Notes: generated from the sequence alone by a model not told the origin. A stretch of DNA of 64,000 nucleotides from Lacrimispora amygdalina (GCF_900205965.1 NZ_OAOF01000015.1:1-64000), one strand, 5' to 3'. Positions 51,773-61,608 are shown, numbered from the stretch's first letter. Numbers and translations are program-made.

Positions 51773-53119
51773 ATGGGAAATATAGTGTTTGATGATTCCA
51801 AAGCAGCAGGTTTTGTAACAGCAGAAGAGATGGATAACATGAAAGCCACAGTAATGTGTGCGAAAGAAGTGCTGATGAACAAAACTGGTGCAGGTAATGA
51901 TTTCTTGGGATGGATTGATCTACCGGTCAATTACGATAAAAAGGAATTCCAGGAAATAAAGGCAGCGGCAGAAAAAATTCAGAATGACTCGGATGTTTTG
52001 CTGGTTGTCGGGATCGGCGGTTCTTATCTTGGTGCAAGGGCAGCGATCGAATTTTTATCCCACAGCTTTTATAACGTATTACCAAAAGGAAAACGTAAAA
52101 CTCCGGAGATTTATTTCGTCGGCAACAGCATCAGCAGTAAATACATCCGGGATTTAAAGGATGTGCTGGAAGGAAAAGATTTCTCCGTTAATATTATATC
52201 CAAATCCGGTACAACCACAGAGCCTGCAATTGCATTCCGCGTATTTAAGGATCTGCTGATCGAAAAGTATGGACGTGTAGAGGCAAATAAAAGGATTTAT
52301 GCCACTACGGATAAGGCGAAGGGTGCGTTAAAGAATTTAGCGGACCAGGAGGGTTATCAGACGTTTGTTGTTCCGGATGATGTGGGAGGACGTTTCTCAG
52401 TGCTTACGGCAGTCGGCCTTCTTCCGATTGCAGTATCCGGCGCTGATATTGATAAATTGATGGAAGGCGCGGCAGCAGCCAGAGAAGAGGCATTAGGCGC
52501 ACCTTATGAGTCTAACGGTGCTCTCCGGTACGCGGCGATCCGCAACATCCTCTTAAGAAAAGGAAAAGCGGTTGAGATCGTGGCCAATTATGAGCCAAGC
52601 CTTCATTATGTTTCCGAGTGGTGGAAACAGCTGTTTGGAGAAAGCGAGGGAAAGGATCAGAGAGGTATTTTTCCTGCAGCAGTGGATTTAACCACAGACT
52701 TGCACTCTATGGGACAGTTTATTCAGGATGGGTCCCGAATTATGTTTGAAACTGTATTAAATGTGGAAGAATCTCCGGCAGAAATCCTTTTAAAGGAAGA
52801 AGAGGTTGATACGGACGGAATGAATTATCTGGCGGGAAAGAGCGTGGACTTCGTCAACAAGAGCGCGATGAATGGTACAATTCTGGCGCACAGTGACGGA
52901 GATGTTCCGAATCTGATGGTTAACATTCCGGGTCAGGATGAATTCAGCTTAGGACAGCTGTTCTACTTCTTTGAATATGCCTGTGGTGTAAGCGGTTATA
53001 TTCTGGGAGTCAATCCGTTCAACCAGCCGGGGGTGGAAAGCTATAAAAAGAATATGTTTGCTCTGCTTGGCAAACCCGGGTTTGAGAAGGAGAGAGAAGA
53101 GCTTTTAAAGAGATTATAA
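51773..53119 (+). CDS. pgi: glucose-6-phosphate isomerase
   Basis: A 448-residue isomerase of glycolysis, of the shorter Gram-positive length. VVGIGGSYLGARAAIEFL, SKSGTTTEPAIAFR and QLFGESEGKDQRGIFP (with the catalytic Glu) are intact. AAAAGGAG precedes the ATG. A TATAAT at 51712-51717 is a probable -10 box. A terminator follows. Confidence 0.96.
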   Translation: MGNIVFDDSKAAGFVTAEEMDNMKATVMCAKEVLMNKTGAGNDFLGWIDLPVNYDKKEFQEIKAAAEKIQNDSDVLLVVGIGGSYLGARAAIEFLSHSFYNVLPKGKRKTPEIYFVGNSISSKYIRDLKDVLEGKDFSVNIISKSGTTTEPAIAFRVFKDLLIEKYGRVEANKRIYATTDKAKGALKNLADQEGYQTFVVPDDVGGRFSVLTAVGLLPIAVSGADIDKLMEGAAAAREEALGAPYESNGALRYAAIRNILLRKGKAVEIVANYEPSLHYVSEWWKQLFGESEGKDQRGIFPAAVDLTTDLHSMGQFIQDGSRIMFETVLNVEESPAEILLKEEEVDTDGMNYLAGKSVDFVNKSAMNGTILAHSDGDVPNLMVNIPGQDEFSLGQLFYFFEYACGVSGYILGVNPFNQPGVESYKKNMFALLGKPGFEKEREELLKRL

Positions 53120-53130
53120 GTATTACCAAT

Positions 53131-53167
53131 AAAAAAGTCCTGCCACGGTTGTGGCGGACTTTTTTTA
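53131..53167. terminator. bidirectional terminator after pgi
   Basis: AAAAAGTCC-t-GCCAC, loop GGTT, GTGGC-GGACTTTTT. It separates pgi from the convergent 88-aa gene. Confidence 0.88.
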
Positions 53168-53177
53168 TACCCTGAGT

Positions 53178-53444
53178 TTATTCTTCTATAATCTGTATTT
53201 CAAGAAAATCAAAATCAATGGGTTCTATAAAATTATCCTGAGTAAATCGTGCTTTTGAATGCATTTTAAAATCTTTTACTGTTGAATCAAGCCAAATGGG
53301 CTTTCCAAGATCAAACTGATAGCAGATTTCCTCCAGAGACTGAAACACCATGGAAGTCCTGGACAGACTGTAGTCGGAGTTGCAGATGACGGTATCCTTA
53401 ACGATCCGGGTATTCGTTATCAATTTTGCCCACATACGAAACAT
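53178..53444 (-). CDS. small conserved protein of unknown function (88 aa)
   Basis: Not recognised. An 88-residue soluble protein without signal peptide or membrane segment, with a mixed alpha/beta pattern (FLEIQII at the C-terminus). GAAGGG lies ahead of its ATG and it lies between a terminator and a divergent promoter region, which supports a real gene. Confidence 0.7.
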   Translation of the reverse strand: MFRMWAKLITNTRIVKDTVICNSDYSLSRTSMVFQSLEEICYQFDLGKPIWLDSTVKDFKMHSKARFTQDNFIEPIDFDFLEIQIIEE

Positions 53445-53547
53445 AATAATTTTCCCTTCTATCAGACAAATTTCGGTTTACATAGCATAATACTGAGTCG
53501 ATTATAGCATTATGTGAAGGAATCTGGCAAGGAAGAAATACAGGACG

Positions 53548-53576
53548 TTGTAAAACCAATCATCCTATGATAAAAT
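53548..53576 (+). promoter_or_regulatory. promoter of the coiled-coil membrane protein gene
   Basis: TTGTAA (53548-53553), 17 bases, and TAAAAT (53571-53576), 34 bases ahead of the start codon. Confidence 0.6.
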
Positions 53577-53610
53577 TATCAGAGGAAAAACCGAAGGAGG
53601 AAGACGAAAG

Positions 53611-54702
53611 ATGGCACAGCCGATTGAAGATCAGGTTGGATTTCTGGGAGAAGCATGCAGAGCTGTTCAGGAACTGTCGGTAAGTAAAAGTTTGCTGGAA
53701 AAATACCGTCTGGAAGAAAAGAGTCTTTTAAGAGAACTGGAAGCGGAGAGAAAGGCTGTGACCGATGCTATCAGCCTTACGGTGAAGAAGCGTGTCCAGG
53801 AGATTAACGATACTTACGACGGTGAGATCGCAAAGGAACAGGAACATTTAAAGCGCCTGAGGAATAAGCGGGAGAAAGCGAAGACCCAGGGCGTAAAGGA
53901 ACGGATTGAAGAAGAAACCCAGGAGCTTAAGGATAAAAACAGGGAGCTGGCCGGGGAACTTAAATCTGTTTTTAAACGGGATCATGTTCCGGCTTATTGC
54001 AGAAGCACCTGGTACTATGCCCTGTTTTTTACCAGGGGATTTTCTGAAATGATCCTATTGCTGATTACTGCACTAATTTTCTTTCTGGTTATACCATGCG
54101 GGATCTATTTTCTGATACCTCAAAGAAATACATTTTACCTGGCAGGCATTTATTTTGTCTCCATTCTGCTTTTTGGAGGAATTTATATATTGATTAATAA
54201 CCGGACCAGGGTGAGACACCCTGAGGCACTGAAGAAAGGGCGGCTGATTAAGAACTCTATTAAGTCCAACCGCAGGAAGCTTCGTGCCATTATCCGTGCC
54301 ATAAAGAAGGACAGGAATGAGAAGGTCTATAATCTGGAACGGTTTGATGATGAAATAGCTAAGACAGAACAGGATCTTATGAATATAGCAGATAAGAAAC
54401 AGGAGGCCTTAAACACGTTTGATAAGGTGACAAGTACTATCATCTCGGATGAAATTGCAAGCAGCAAGAGAGAAAAGATATCAATGCTTGAGAAAGAACA
54501 TGAAGAGACGGTAAAAAACTGGAAGGAAGCACAGATGCGGGTGAAGGAACAAACTCTTTTTATCAATGATAATTATGCTTCTTATATCGGATCTGATTTT
54601 ATGATACCGGAAAAGCTTGATGAGCTGGCTGATATCATACGAATGGGAAAGGCATCAACAATCAGTGAAGCCAAAGACGTTTACAATAGCATGAAAGACT
54701 AA
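53611..54702 (+). CDS. coiled-coil membrane protein of unknown function
   Basis: A 363-residue protein with two long charged coiled-coil regions (about 20-120 and 215-320) on either side of two membrane helices near 147-167 and 175-195. The short connecting loop means both coiled coils lie on the same side, presumably the cytoplasm. No enzymatic motif is visible. AAGGAGG precedes the start, and a terminator follows, so it is a single-gene unit. Confidence 0.8.
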   Translation: MAQPIEDQVGFLGEACRAVQELSVSKSLLEKYRLEEKSLLRELEAERKAVTDAISLTVKKRVQEINDTYDGEIAKEQEHLKRLRNKREKAKTQGVKERIEEETQELKDKNRELAGELKSVFKRDHVPAYCRSTWYYALFFTRGFSEMILLLITALIFFLVIPCGIYFLIPQRNTFYLAGIYFVSILLFGGIYILINNRTRVRHPEALKKGRLIKNSIKSNRRKLRAIIRAIKKDRNEKVYNLERFDDEIAKTEQDLMNIADKKQEALNTFDKVTSTIISDEIASSKREKISMLEKEHEETVKNWKEAQMRVKEQTLFINDNYASYIGSDFMIPEKLDELADIIRMGKASTISEAKDVYNSMKD

Positions 54703-54711
54703 TTTAAGAAG

Positions 54712-54755
54712 GTACAGGAACCTGCACAGGGAAATAGCAGACCTGTACTTTTTTT
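54712..54755 (+). terminator. intrinsic terminator
   Basis: GTACAGG (54712-54718) pairs with CCTGTAC (54742-54748), followed by seven or more T. Confidence 0.75.
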
Positions 54756-54844
54756 GCTTTTTTGAAGGAGAGTAAGGTGAATAATTCCAGAGAACCCGGC
54801 TTATAATAGAACAGAGAAAAATAAGGACAGCAGGGCAGTATATT

Positions 54845-55444
54845 ATGAAATTATGGGAAAGAATTGCAATCCGGGGAAATCGGGATGTTTTTTATTATGA
54901 CACAAGGCAGACCTTTGAAGCTGAGGAGTTTGCTGCCAGACTTTACAACATGATATGCTCGGAGCAGGAGAATGGAAAAACGGCGGGGGTGTTGTTTCTA
55001 TGCATTGGTACCGACCGTTCCACGGGAGACAGCCTTGGGCCCTTAATTGGTTATAAGCTAAATGAAATGGGAATTGAGCATATTGATATACTTGGAACGC
55101 TGGAGCGTCCGGTTCATGCCATGAATTTAGAAACCTATCAGACTATTTTAAAACTACGTTATCCCAATCATGTGGTGATAGCAGTGGATGCTTCTGTTGG
55201 AAATATGGAGCACATCGGTTATGTTACCCTTGGAAAAGGAGCACTAAAACCGGGACTTGGAGTGAGCAAGGAGCTCCGGGCAGTAGGTGATATATTTATT
55301 ACTGGTATCGTAGGAAGCTGCGGAAATTATGATCCGCTCATGCTTCAGAGCATCCGGCTTTCTGTTGTAATGCGGATGGCAGACTGTATCAGCCGGAGTA
55401 TCTGCCTTGTCGAAAAGTTATGGGAAAATACGTACTTTCTTTGA
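54845..55444 (+). CDS. yyaC: spore protease-like protein YyaC
   Basis: A 199-residue protein of the YyaC/DUF1256 family, related to the Gpr spore protease. The segments FLCIGTDRSTGDSLGPLIG, LGTLERPVHAMNL and VAVDASVG/GSCGNYD are present. Its exact role in sporulation is unsettled. Upstream, GAATA and CTTATAAT with 17 or so bases between could be a sporulation sigma-factor promoter, at low confidence. Confidence 0.9.
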   Translation: MKLWERIAIRGNRDVFYYDTRQTFEAEEFAARLYNMICSEQENGKTAGVLFLCIGTDRSTGDSLGPLIGYKLNEMGIEHIDILGTLERPVHAMNLETYQTILKLRYPNHVVIAVDASVGNMEHIGYVTLGKGALKPGLGVSKELRAVGDIFITGIVGSCGNYDPLMLQSIRLSVVMRMADCISRSICLVEKLWENTYFL

Positions 55445-55506
55445 CACGTTTTTCAATCACCGTATGCTATGATTCATTGGATTAAATAGAATAGCGGGGT
55501 GATCCA

Positions 55507-56721
55507 ATGGATGAATTATACAATCCGTTCCCAAAGCTGCCAAAAAACATCAGACAGATTGGGGAACGGGATGAGATCGTAAAACTGTATGTAGAAGATT
55601 ATGTTAACACATATTTAAAACGTCTGTATCCTGTAAGTGGACAAAGACTAAGGGTTGGACTTCTATTAGGCAGTCTGGAGTTAAATGAAGGAACTCCATA
55701 TATCTTCATTGACGGAGCATTGGAAATGGAGGATGTAACGGAAGAAGGGCGGAAGGTGGCATTTACAGAGCTATCCTGGAAAAGGGCTTCCCAGAGCATG
55801 GAACAGCTGTTTCCCAAGCGGTCCATACAGGGCTGGTTTATATGCGGAAGTCCGGGAGATGACCTGACTCCTTTAAATTACTGGAAACAGCATATGCAGT
55901 ATTTTGGAGGACCGAATAAGTTAATGTATCTGAGTTGTGGTACGGAGGGGGATGAGACAATTTATGTCACCTCGGAGGATGGGTTTTATAGACTTCAGGG
56001 GTACAGTATCTATTATGAACGAAATCAGATGATGCAGGACTATATGGTGCTGCGAAAGGATGTAAAACGTATCGAAACCGATACAAATGATAAGGTAATT
56101 GAAGAATTCCGCAAGCGAATGGGCGAGAATAAGGAAGAGGCATCGGACAAGCATCAGACTGTCGGACTTCTCCGGGGCATGTGCATGGCCATGTCAGTCG
56201 TCATATTAGCTGGCGGAATTGTTATGTTTAACAACTATGAACAGATGCGTGGTATGGAAAGTGTAGTAGTATCTGCAATTCCGGCAAAGGCTGAAAAAAT
56301 AATTCTGGGTGATAAAAGCAAGGAAAATGGAGATAAGAAGGAATCCGGAGTTGTGGTGGAGGAAGCAGAAGGAGAAGTCTATCCTACCTCTGCAGTCAAT
56401 AAGGAAACTATGTCTGAAACCATGCCTGAGACCGCAAAGTCAGAAGCAAAGGCCGGGGATACGGCCGGTGAAACAACGGCTGCGCCTCAGACGAACACGG
56501 AAGAGAAGGTAACTCAGGCAGCACAGCCTGAAACCTCAGCTGCGACGGAGGCGGCAGTATCGGACAGCCAGAGGACTCATGTTGTGGTGGAAGGCGAGAC
56601 TCTGTATGGAATCTGTATGTCCGAATACAATAATATCAGTAAATTAAAAGAAATTTGTGAATTAAATGGGCTGGAAGATGAAAATAAGATAGTTGCGGGT
56701 CAGAAATTGCGTCTTCCTTAG
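55507..56721 (+). CDS. MPN/JAB-like domain, membrane helix and C-terminal LysM protein
   Basis: A 404-residue protein. Residues about 45-185 resemble an MPN (JAMM) domain: VGLLLGSLELNEG, then IQGWFICGSPGDDLTPLNYW where active enzymes have GWYHSHPG...S..D; both metal-binding His are missing, so it is probably non-catalytic. A membrane helix lies near 221-243, then a Thr/Ala/Glu-rich linker of about 110 residues and a LysM domain at 355-403 (HVVVEGETLYGICMSEYNNI). The N-terminus should be cytoplasmic and LysM outside, touching peptidoglycan. Function unknown. Confidence 0.75.
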   Translation: MDELYNPFPKLPKNIRQIGERDEIVKLYVEDYVNTYLKRLYPVSGQRLRVGLLLGSLELNEGTPYIFIDGALEMEDVTEEGRKVAFTELSWKRASQSMEQLFPKRSIQGWFICGSPGDDLTPLNYWKQHMQYFGGPNKLMYLSCGTEGDETIYVTSEDGFYRLQGYSIYYERNQMMQDYMVLRKDVKRIETDTNDKVIEEFRKRMGENKEEASDKHQTVGLLRGMCMAMSVVILAGGIVMFNNYEQMRGMESVVVSAIPAKAEKIILGDKSKENGDKKESGVVVEEAEGEVYPTSAVNKETMSETMPETAKSEAKAGDTAGETTAAPQTNTEEKVTQAAQPETSAATEAAVSDSQRTHVVVEGETLYGICMSEYNNISKLKEICELNGLEDENKIVAGQKLRLP

Positions 56722-56793
56722 AAAAACTTAATGCGTTTCTCTCTGATTTGATGTATACTACAATTATATATGGGCATTTTTAGGAGAAACTGC

Positions 56794-58068
56794 ATGAGCG
56801 ATATGAACTCAATGAACAGAGAGATAAAGAAAGACCAGCTGCGGCGTCAGATTGTCCCGGCTTTACCGCAAAAGGACGAGGACAGCAATGAAATTATAAA
56901 AAGAGCCCGCACAAAGGTAAAAAAGAAAAGATTTAAGATTTTTCTGGTGGTGTTATTGCTCCTGTCTGCCGGAGCAGTCAGTCTGTATACATATTTTAAA
57001 TATTGTCAGTATACTGGATACAGTGTCATCTGGGAAAAATCGTTGAATGAGGGCAGCTATGTAGGATATTTAAGCTTCGGCAGCAATGTGCTGAAATACA
57101 GCAAAGATGGAGCTTCCTATATCGATTCCCAGGGCAAAGAGGTATGGATCCAAAGCTACGAGATGAAATCCCCGGTTGTCAGTGTGAATGGACCTTTCGC
57201 GGTCATTGCAGACCAGCAGGGCAATTCCATCTATATCTTTGACAAGACAGGAAATACAGGCATGGCTACGACGGTGCTGCCCATTGTAAAAGCTACAGTA
57301 TCTGCCCACGGAGTTGTGGCGGTAATATTAGAAGACAGCACTTCTAATTACGTGTATTTTTACAAACGGGATGGCAGCTCTTTGGATGTGAAGATCAAAG
57401 CTCTGTTAGGAGGAGATTCCGGTTATCCGGTTGACATCAGTTTATCTCCGGATGGAACCCAGCTGATTGGAGCCTATGCATATTTAAAAAATGGAACAAT
57501 GAATGGTAGAGTTGCCTTTCATAATTTTGCCGAAATTGGTAAAAGTGTACCGGACAGGCTGGTAGGCGGATTTGATGAACCATACGAGCAATCACTTGTA
57601 GCACAGGTCCGGTTCCTTGATGACACGTATTCCTGTGCGTTTGCAGATAACGGTATTTCATTTTTCTCCACAAAGAATGCACTCTCTCCGGAACTGATTA
57701 AACAGGTACCGGCAGAGGATGAGATAAAAAGTGTATTTTTCTCGGACAAGTATGCAGGATTAATCCTTAATAATTCCGAAGGAGAGAATACGTACAAGTT
57801 GAATGTATATAAATCCAATGGTAATCTGGTATTTACCAGTGGTTTCCAATATCAGTATACACATGCCGATATTGACGGAAACCTGGTAATTTTGTATAAT
57901 GAAGACTCTTGCAGAGTCTATAATATGTCAGGAAGACTTAAGTTTTCCGGAACATTTGATTTTCCCATATCCAAAATCCGAAACGGCAGATTTCCCAATA
58001 CTCTGATCGTGACCGGACCCCAAAACATGAAAGAAATAAGATTACAAATAGGAGGACAATACCAATGA
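56794..58068 (+). CDS. DUF5711 family membrane-anchored beta-propeller-like protein
   Basis: A 424-residue protein with a cytoplasmic tail rich in Lys/Arg, one membrane helix near 49-70 (FLVVLLLLSAGAVSLYTYF) and a large extracellular part built of repeated beta-strand units, in which SPDG and similar motifs recall a beta-propeller. It matches DUF5711 of Lachnospiraceae as I recall it. The ATG at 56794 behind AGGAGAA was chosen. It overlaps the transketolase gene by 4 bases, an odd pairing with a central metabolic enzyme. Confidence 0.78.
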   Translation: MSDMNSMNREIKKDQLRRQIVPALPQKDEDSNEIIKRARTKVKKKRFKIFLVVLLLLSAGAVSLYTYFKYCQYTGYSVIWEKSLNEGSYVGYLSFGSNVLKYSKDGASYIDSQGKEVWIQSYEMKSPVVSVNGPFAVIADQQGNSIYIFDKTGNTGMATTVLPIVKATVSAHGVVAVILEDSTSNYVYFYKRDGSSLDVKIKALLGGDSGYPVDISLSPDGTQLIGAYAYLKNGTMNGRVAFHNFAEIGKSVPDRLVGGFDEPYEQSLVAQVRFLDDTYSCAFADNGISFFSTKNALSPELIKQVPAEDEIKSVFFSDKYAGLILNNSEGENTYKLNVYKSNGNLVFTSGFQYQYTHADIDGNLVILYNEDSCRVYNMSGRLKFSGTFDFPISKIRNGRFPNTLIVTGPQNMKEIRLQIGGQYQ

Positions 58069-60044
58069 GCAACATCGATACTATGTCAATTAATGCAATC
58101 CGCATCCTTTCTGCCGATGCAATCCAGAAAGCTAACTCCGGACATCCGGGACTTCCATTAGGCTGCGCTTCCGCTGCGTATGAATTATGGGCCAATCACA
58201 TGAACCACAATCCTGCAGATCCTACATGGGCTAACAGAGACCGTTTCGTATTATCCGGAGGTCATGGATCCATGCTTCTGTATTCACTTCTTCATCTGTT
58301 TGGATATGGAAATCTGTCCAAAGAGGATGTGATGAATTTCCGTCAGATGGATTCTAAAACCCCAGGTCATCCGGAATACGGCCATACAGTTGGTGTAGAA
58401 GCAACAACAGGTCCTCTGGGCGCTGGTATGGGTATGGCAGTAGGTATAGCAATTGCTGAAAGCCATCTTGCCGCTGTATTTAATAAGGATAACTATCCGG
58501 TGGTTGATCATTACACCTATGCTTTGGGTGGTGATGGATGCATGATGGAGGGTATATCCTCTGAGGTATTTTCTCTTGCAGGCACTCTTGGTCTTGGAAA
58601 ATTAATTGTTATTTACGATTCCAATAAAATTTCCATTGAAGGAAGTACAGATATCGCATTTACTGAGAATGTACAGAAACGTATGGAAGCATTTGGTTTT
58701 CAGATTATTACGGTTGAAGACGGTAACGACCTGGAAGCTATTGGCCGTGCTATTGAAGATGCAAAGGCAGATACCGAGCATCCGTCCTTTATTACCATAA
58801 AGACCCAGATCGGTTACGGTTGTCCTGCAAAGCAGGGAAAGGCAAGCGCTCACGGAGAACCTCTTGGTGCAGACAATATTACTGCATTAAAGGAGAATCT
58901 GGGCTGGCCTTCTATGGAACCGTTCTATGTTCCGGAGGAAGTTTACAGTCATTACAGAAAGCTTGCAGAGGAAAAGGCAGAGACCGAAGCAGCATGGAAT
59001 GTAATGTTTGCCGCATATTGTCAGGAATATCCTGAGATGGAGACATTATGGAATGCTTACTATGATCCGGATGCAGGAGAAAAAGCCATTGAAGCATGCG
59101 CTGATTTCTGGAAAAAGCCGGAGAAGGCTGATGCAACCAGAAACTTATCCGGACAGGTTTTAAACAGAATTAAAACATTTATGCCTAACTTAATCGGAGG
59201 TTCTGCAGATTTAGCACCTTCCAATAAGACAAATATGTCGGATATGGGAGATTATAGCAAAGAAAACCGGAGCGGAAGAAATATGCATTTCGGAGTCCGG
59301 GAACTTGGTATGACAGCTATCGGTAACGGCATGATGCTTCACGGAGGACTTCGTACCTATGTGTCCACCTTCTTTGTTTTCAGTGATTATACTAAGCCTA
59401 TGGCTCGTCTTTCCGCTTTGATGGGAGTGCCGTTAACATTTGTATTTACCCACGACAGCATTGGAGTTGGTGAAGATGGTCCGACTCATGAGCCGATCGA
59501 GCAGCTTGCCATGTTACGTGCATTGCCAAACTTCCATGTATTCCGTCCTTGTGATGAGACAGAGACAGAAGCAGCCTGGTATTCTGCACTGACTTCCAAA
59601 AAGACACCGACAGGTCTGGTTCTGACAAGACAGAATTTAACTCCTATGCCAGGAAGCAGCAAAGAGGCTTTAAAGGGCGGTTACGTTATCGATGACTGTG
59701 AAGGAACACCGGATCTGATTCTTATTGCAAGCGGATCGGAAGTGGAACTTTCTGTGAAGGCAAAAGAGCTTATTACTGATAGAAAAGTCCGCGTAGTTTC
59801 CATGCCTTGTATGGATTTATTTGAAGAGCAGAGCGATGAGTATAAGGAATCCGTACTTCCAAAGGCAGTCAGGAAACGTGTAGCAGTAGAAGCGTTAAGT
59901 GACTTCGGCTGGGGCAAATATGTTGGTCTTGACGGCGCATATGTGACTATGACCGGGTTTGGAGCCAGCGGTCCTGCAAAGCTGTTGTTTGAGCACTTTG
60001 GATTTACACCTGAGCATGTTGCAGAGGTGGCTAAATCTTTATAA
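58065..60044 (+). CDS. tkt: transketolase
   Basis: A 659-residue full-length transketolase of the pentose phosphate pathway. SGHPGLPLG, the ThDP motif GGDGCMMEGISSE (with DSNKISIEG), the catalytic Glu region HFGVRELGMTAIGNGM and HDSIGVGEDGPTHEP are intact. AGGAGGACAA lies ahead of the ATG, inside the end of the preceding gene. A glucokinase gene follows 46 bases later. Confidence 0.97.
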   Translation: MSNIDTMSINAIRILSADAIQKANSGHPGLPLGCASAAYELWANHMNHNPADPTWANRDRFVLSGGHGSMLLYSLLHLFGYGNLSKEDVMNFRQMDSKTPGHPEYGHTVGVEATTGPLGAGMGMAVGIAIAESHLAAVFNKDNYPVVDHYTYALGGDGCMMEGISSEVFSLAGTLGLGKLIVIYDSNKISIEGSTDIAFTENVQKRMEAFGFQIITVEDGNDLEAIGRAIEDAKADTEHPSFITIKTQIGYGCPAKQGKASAHGEPLGADNITALKENLGWPSMEPFYVPEEVYSHYRKLAEEKAETEAAWNVMFAAYCQEYPEMETLWNAYYDPDAGEKAIEACADFWKKPEKADATRNLSGQVLNRIKTFMPNLIGGSADLAPSNKTNMSDMGDYSKENRSGRNMHFGVRELGMTAIGNGMMLHGGLRTYVSTFFVFSDYTKPMARLSALMGVPLTFVFTHDSIGVGEDGPTHEPIEQLAMLRALPNFHVFRPCDETETEAAWYSALTSKKTPTGLVLTRQNLTPMPGSSKEALKGGYVIDDCEGTPDLILIASGSEVELSVKAKELITDRKVRVVSMPCMDLFEEQSDEYKESVLPKAVRKRVAVEALSDFGWGKYVGLDGAYVTMTGFGASGPAKLLFEHFGFTPEHVAEVAKSL

Positions 60045-60090
60045 TCAATACATCTGCTGTGATACAAAAGCATAAAGGAGCGTATCGGAC

Positions 60091-61035
60091 ATGGGAAAAA
60101 AGTGTATTGGCATAGATGTGGGAGGAACATCTGTTAAGATCGGAATATTTGAAACGACAGGGGAACTTCTCCATAAATGGGAGGTTGTGACCAGAACGGA
60201 AGAGAACGGAAGATATATTTTAGATGATGTATCTGTCTCCATTCTGGAAACGCTTACGAAACTTAAACTCTCTCTGGATGAAATCAAAGGAATAGGAATG
60301 GGCGTTCCTGGTCCGGTTATGCCTGATGGATATGTGGAGGTTTGCGTAAATTTAGGCTGGCGTGATTTATATCCGGGCAGAGAGCTGAGCAGCAGGCTGG
60401 ATGGAATTCCGGTTCTCTGCGGGAATGATGCCAATGTGGCAGCTCTGGGCGAGATGTGGCAGGGCGGCGCAAAAGGCTACGAAGACATTGTTATGGTCAC
60501 TCTGGGCACAGGTGTTGGCGGCGGCGTAATCTTAGGTGAGAAGATTATTTCCGGCAGACACGGGCTGGCAGGGGAAATCGGTCATATTCATATTCGGGAT
60601 GAAGAGACGGAGCATTGTAACTGCGGCGGTGTGGGCTGCGTGGAACAGATTGCCAGTGCGACCGGAATCGCAAGGGAAGCCAGAAGGATGATGGCTGCTT
60701 GTGAACTTCCTTCTGTATTAAGGGACTTCGGAGATGATGTGACTGCGAAGGAAGTGTTAGATGCGGCAAAGGCAGGAGATGAACTGGCAAAATCTGTGAT
60801 AGACGTTGTCGGTCACTACCTGGGTCTTACGCTGGCGCAGATATCCATGGTCATTGATCCGGAGGTATTTGTGATAGGCGGAGGCGTATCAAAGGCAGGA
60901 CAGTTCCTGATCAATGAGATTTTCCGTCATTATGATGCATTTACCCCAATTTCAAAAAGCAAAAGCAAGATTGTTCTTGCAACACTTGGCAATGATGCTG
61001 GTATCTTTGGTGCGGCAAGATTGATTCTTGACTGA
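60091..61035 (+). CDS. glcK: ROK family glucokinase
   Basis: A 314-residue sugar kinase of the ROK family: the phosphate loop IGIDVGGTSVKIG, catalytic Asp in CGNDANVAALGE, GTGVGGGVI, and the zinc motif CNCGGVGCVEQ that marks ROK glucokinases. It supplies glucose-6-phosphate for pgi and the pentose phosphate pathway. AAAGGAG precedes the ATG. Confidence 0.95.
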   Translation: MGKKCIGIDVGGTSVKIGIFETTGELLHKWEVVTRTEENGRYILDDVSVSILETLTKLKLSLDEIKGIGMGVPGPVMPDGYVEVCVNLGWRDLYPGRELSSRLDGIPVLCGNDANVAALGEMWQGGAKGYEDIVMVTLGTGVGGGVILGEKIISGRHGLAGEIGHIHIRDEETEHCNCGGVGCVEQIASATGIAREARRMMAACELPSVLRDFGDDVTAKEVLDAAKAGDELAKSVIDVVGHYLGLTLAQISMVIDPEVFVIGGGVSKAGQFLINEIFRHYDAFTPISKSKSKIVLATLGNDAGIFGAARLILD

Positions 61036-61081
61036 TGATCATTCATATATTTATAATGTGAAATTGAGTAGTTAGTAAAAG

Positions 61082-61117
61082 ACCTCATTCCCCATGATAA
61101 GGGAATGGGGTTTTTTA
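61082..61117 (+). terminator. intrinsic terminator after glcK
   Basis: ACCTCATTCCC pairs with GGGAATGGGGT (two G-T wobbles), followed by TTTTTT. Confidence 0.85.
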
Positions 61118-61139
61118 AGGTGAAAGTAGTTTCATATCA

Positions 61140-61520
61140 TTACTGGATTCTTTTTGATAAATTTAATAGTGACAGTCCATAAAATATAGTGGCTGTGAAT
61201 ACCAGAATGAAAACACTGAGCCACCATGGAACAACATAGTCACCAAAGCGGAAGGAAACTCCCATATACTCTTTAAATTCATTCAAATAACTTACTGGTA
61301 TTTCTGAAAATGAAGCCTTCATAGCATCCTCCATAAGTACCTGGCGTAAGAGCGAAGCAGCGTGGGATACAGGAAACAATTTTATGACAATTTGCACGGA
61401 TTTGGGCAGGTCTCCTATAGGGAGATAAATGCCTGTTAAAAATCCAATTAAGGTACCTATAATTGTGCTGGCAGTGCTGTATGCGCTGTGGCTTTTAAAA
61501 AAGGAAACAATAAAGCAGAA
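61140..61520 (-). pseudogene. ABC-2 type permease, 5'-truncated remnant
   Basis: The open frame from 61520 down to 61140 codes the last ~126 residues of an ABC-2 exporter permease, including STIIGTLIGFLTGIYLPIGD and a final membrane helix VPWWLSVFILVFTATIFYGL. An in-frame stop (TGA at 61523-61521) precedes it, and no suitable start exists; the GTG at 61397 would begin in the middle of a helix. A strong AAGGAGGTGA lies right before the break, as if a deletion had joined another gene's ribosome binding site to this fragment. The missing ATPase gene and N-terminal half are nowhere in the window. Confidence 0.8.
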
Positions 61521-61608
61521 TCACCTCCTTCGGTATTCACTTTAACAAAATAATGCAATGTCGGCAATGGATCTAAAAGTATGCTGTGAATAGGAGAAGT
61601 TAAGCTGT

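Noticed and set aside
61140..61397. 85-residue membrane protein starting at GTG 61397
   Set aside because: The frame stays open and homologous to an ABC-2 permease up to 61520, so this start is internal to a truncated gene.
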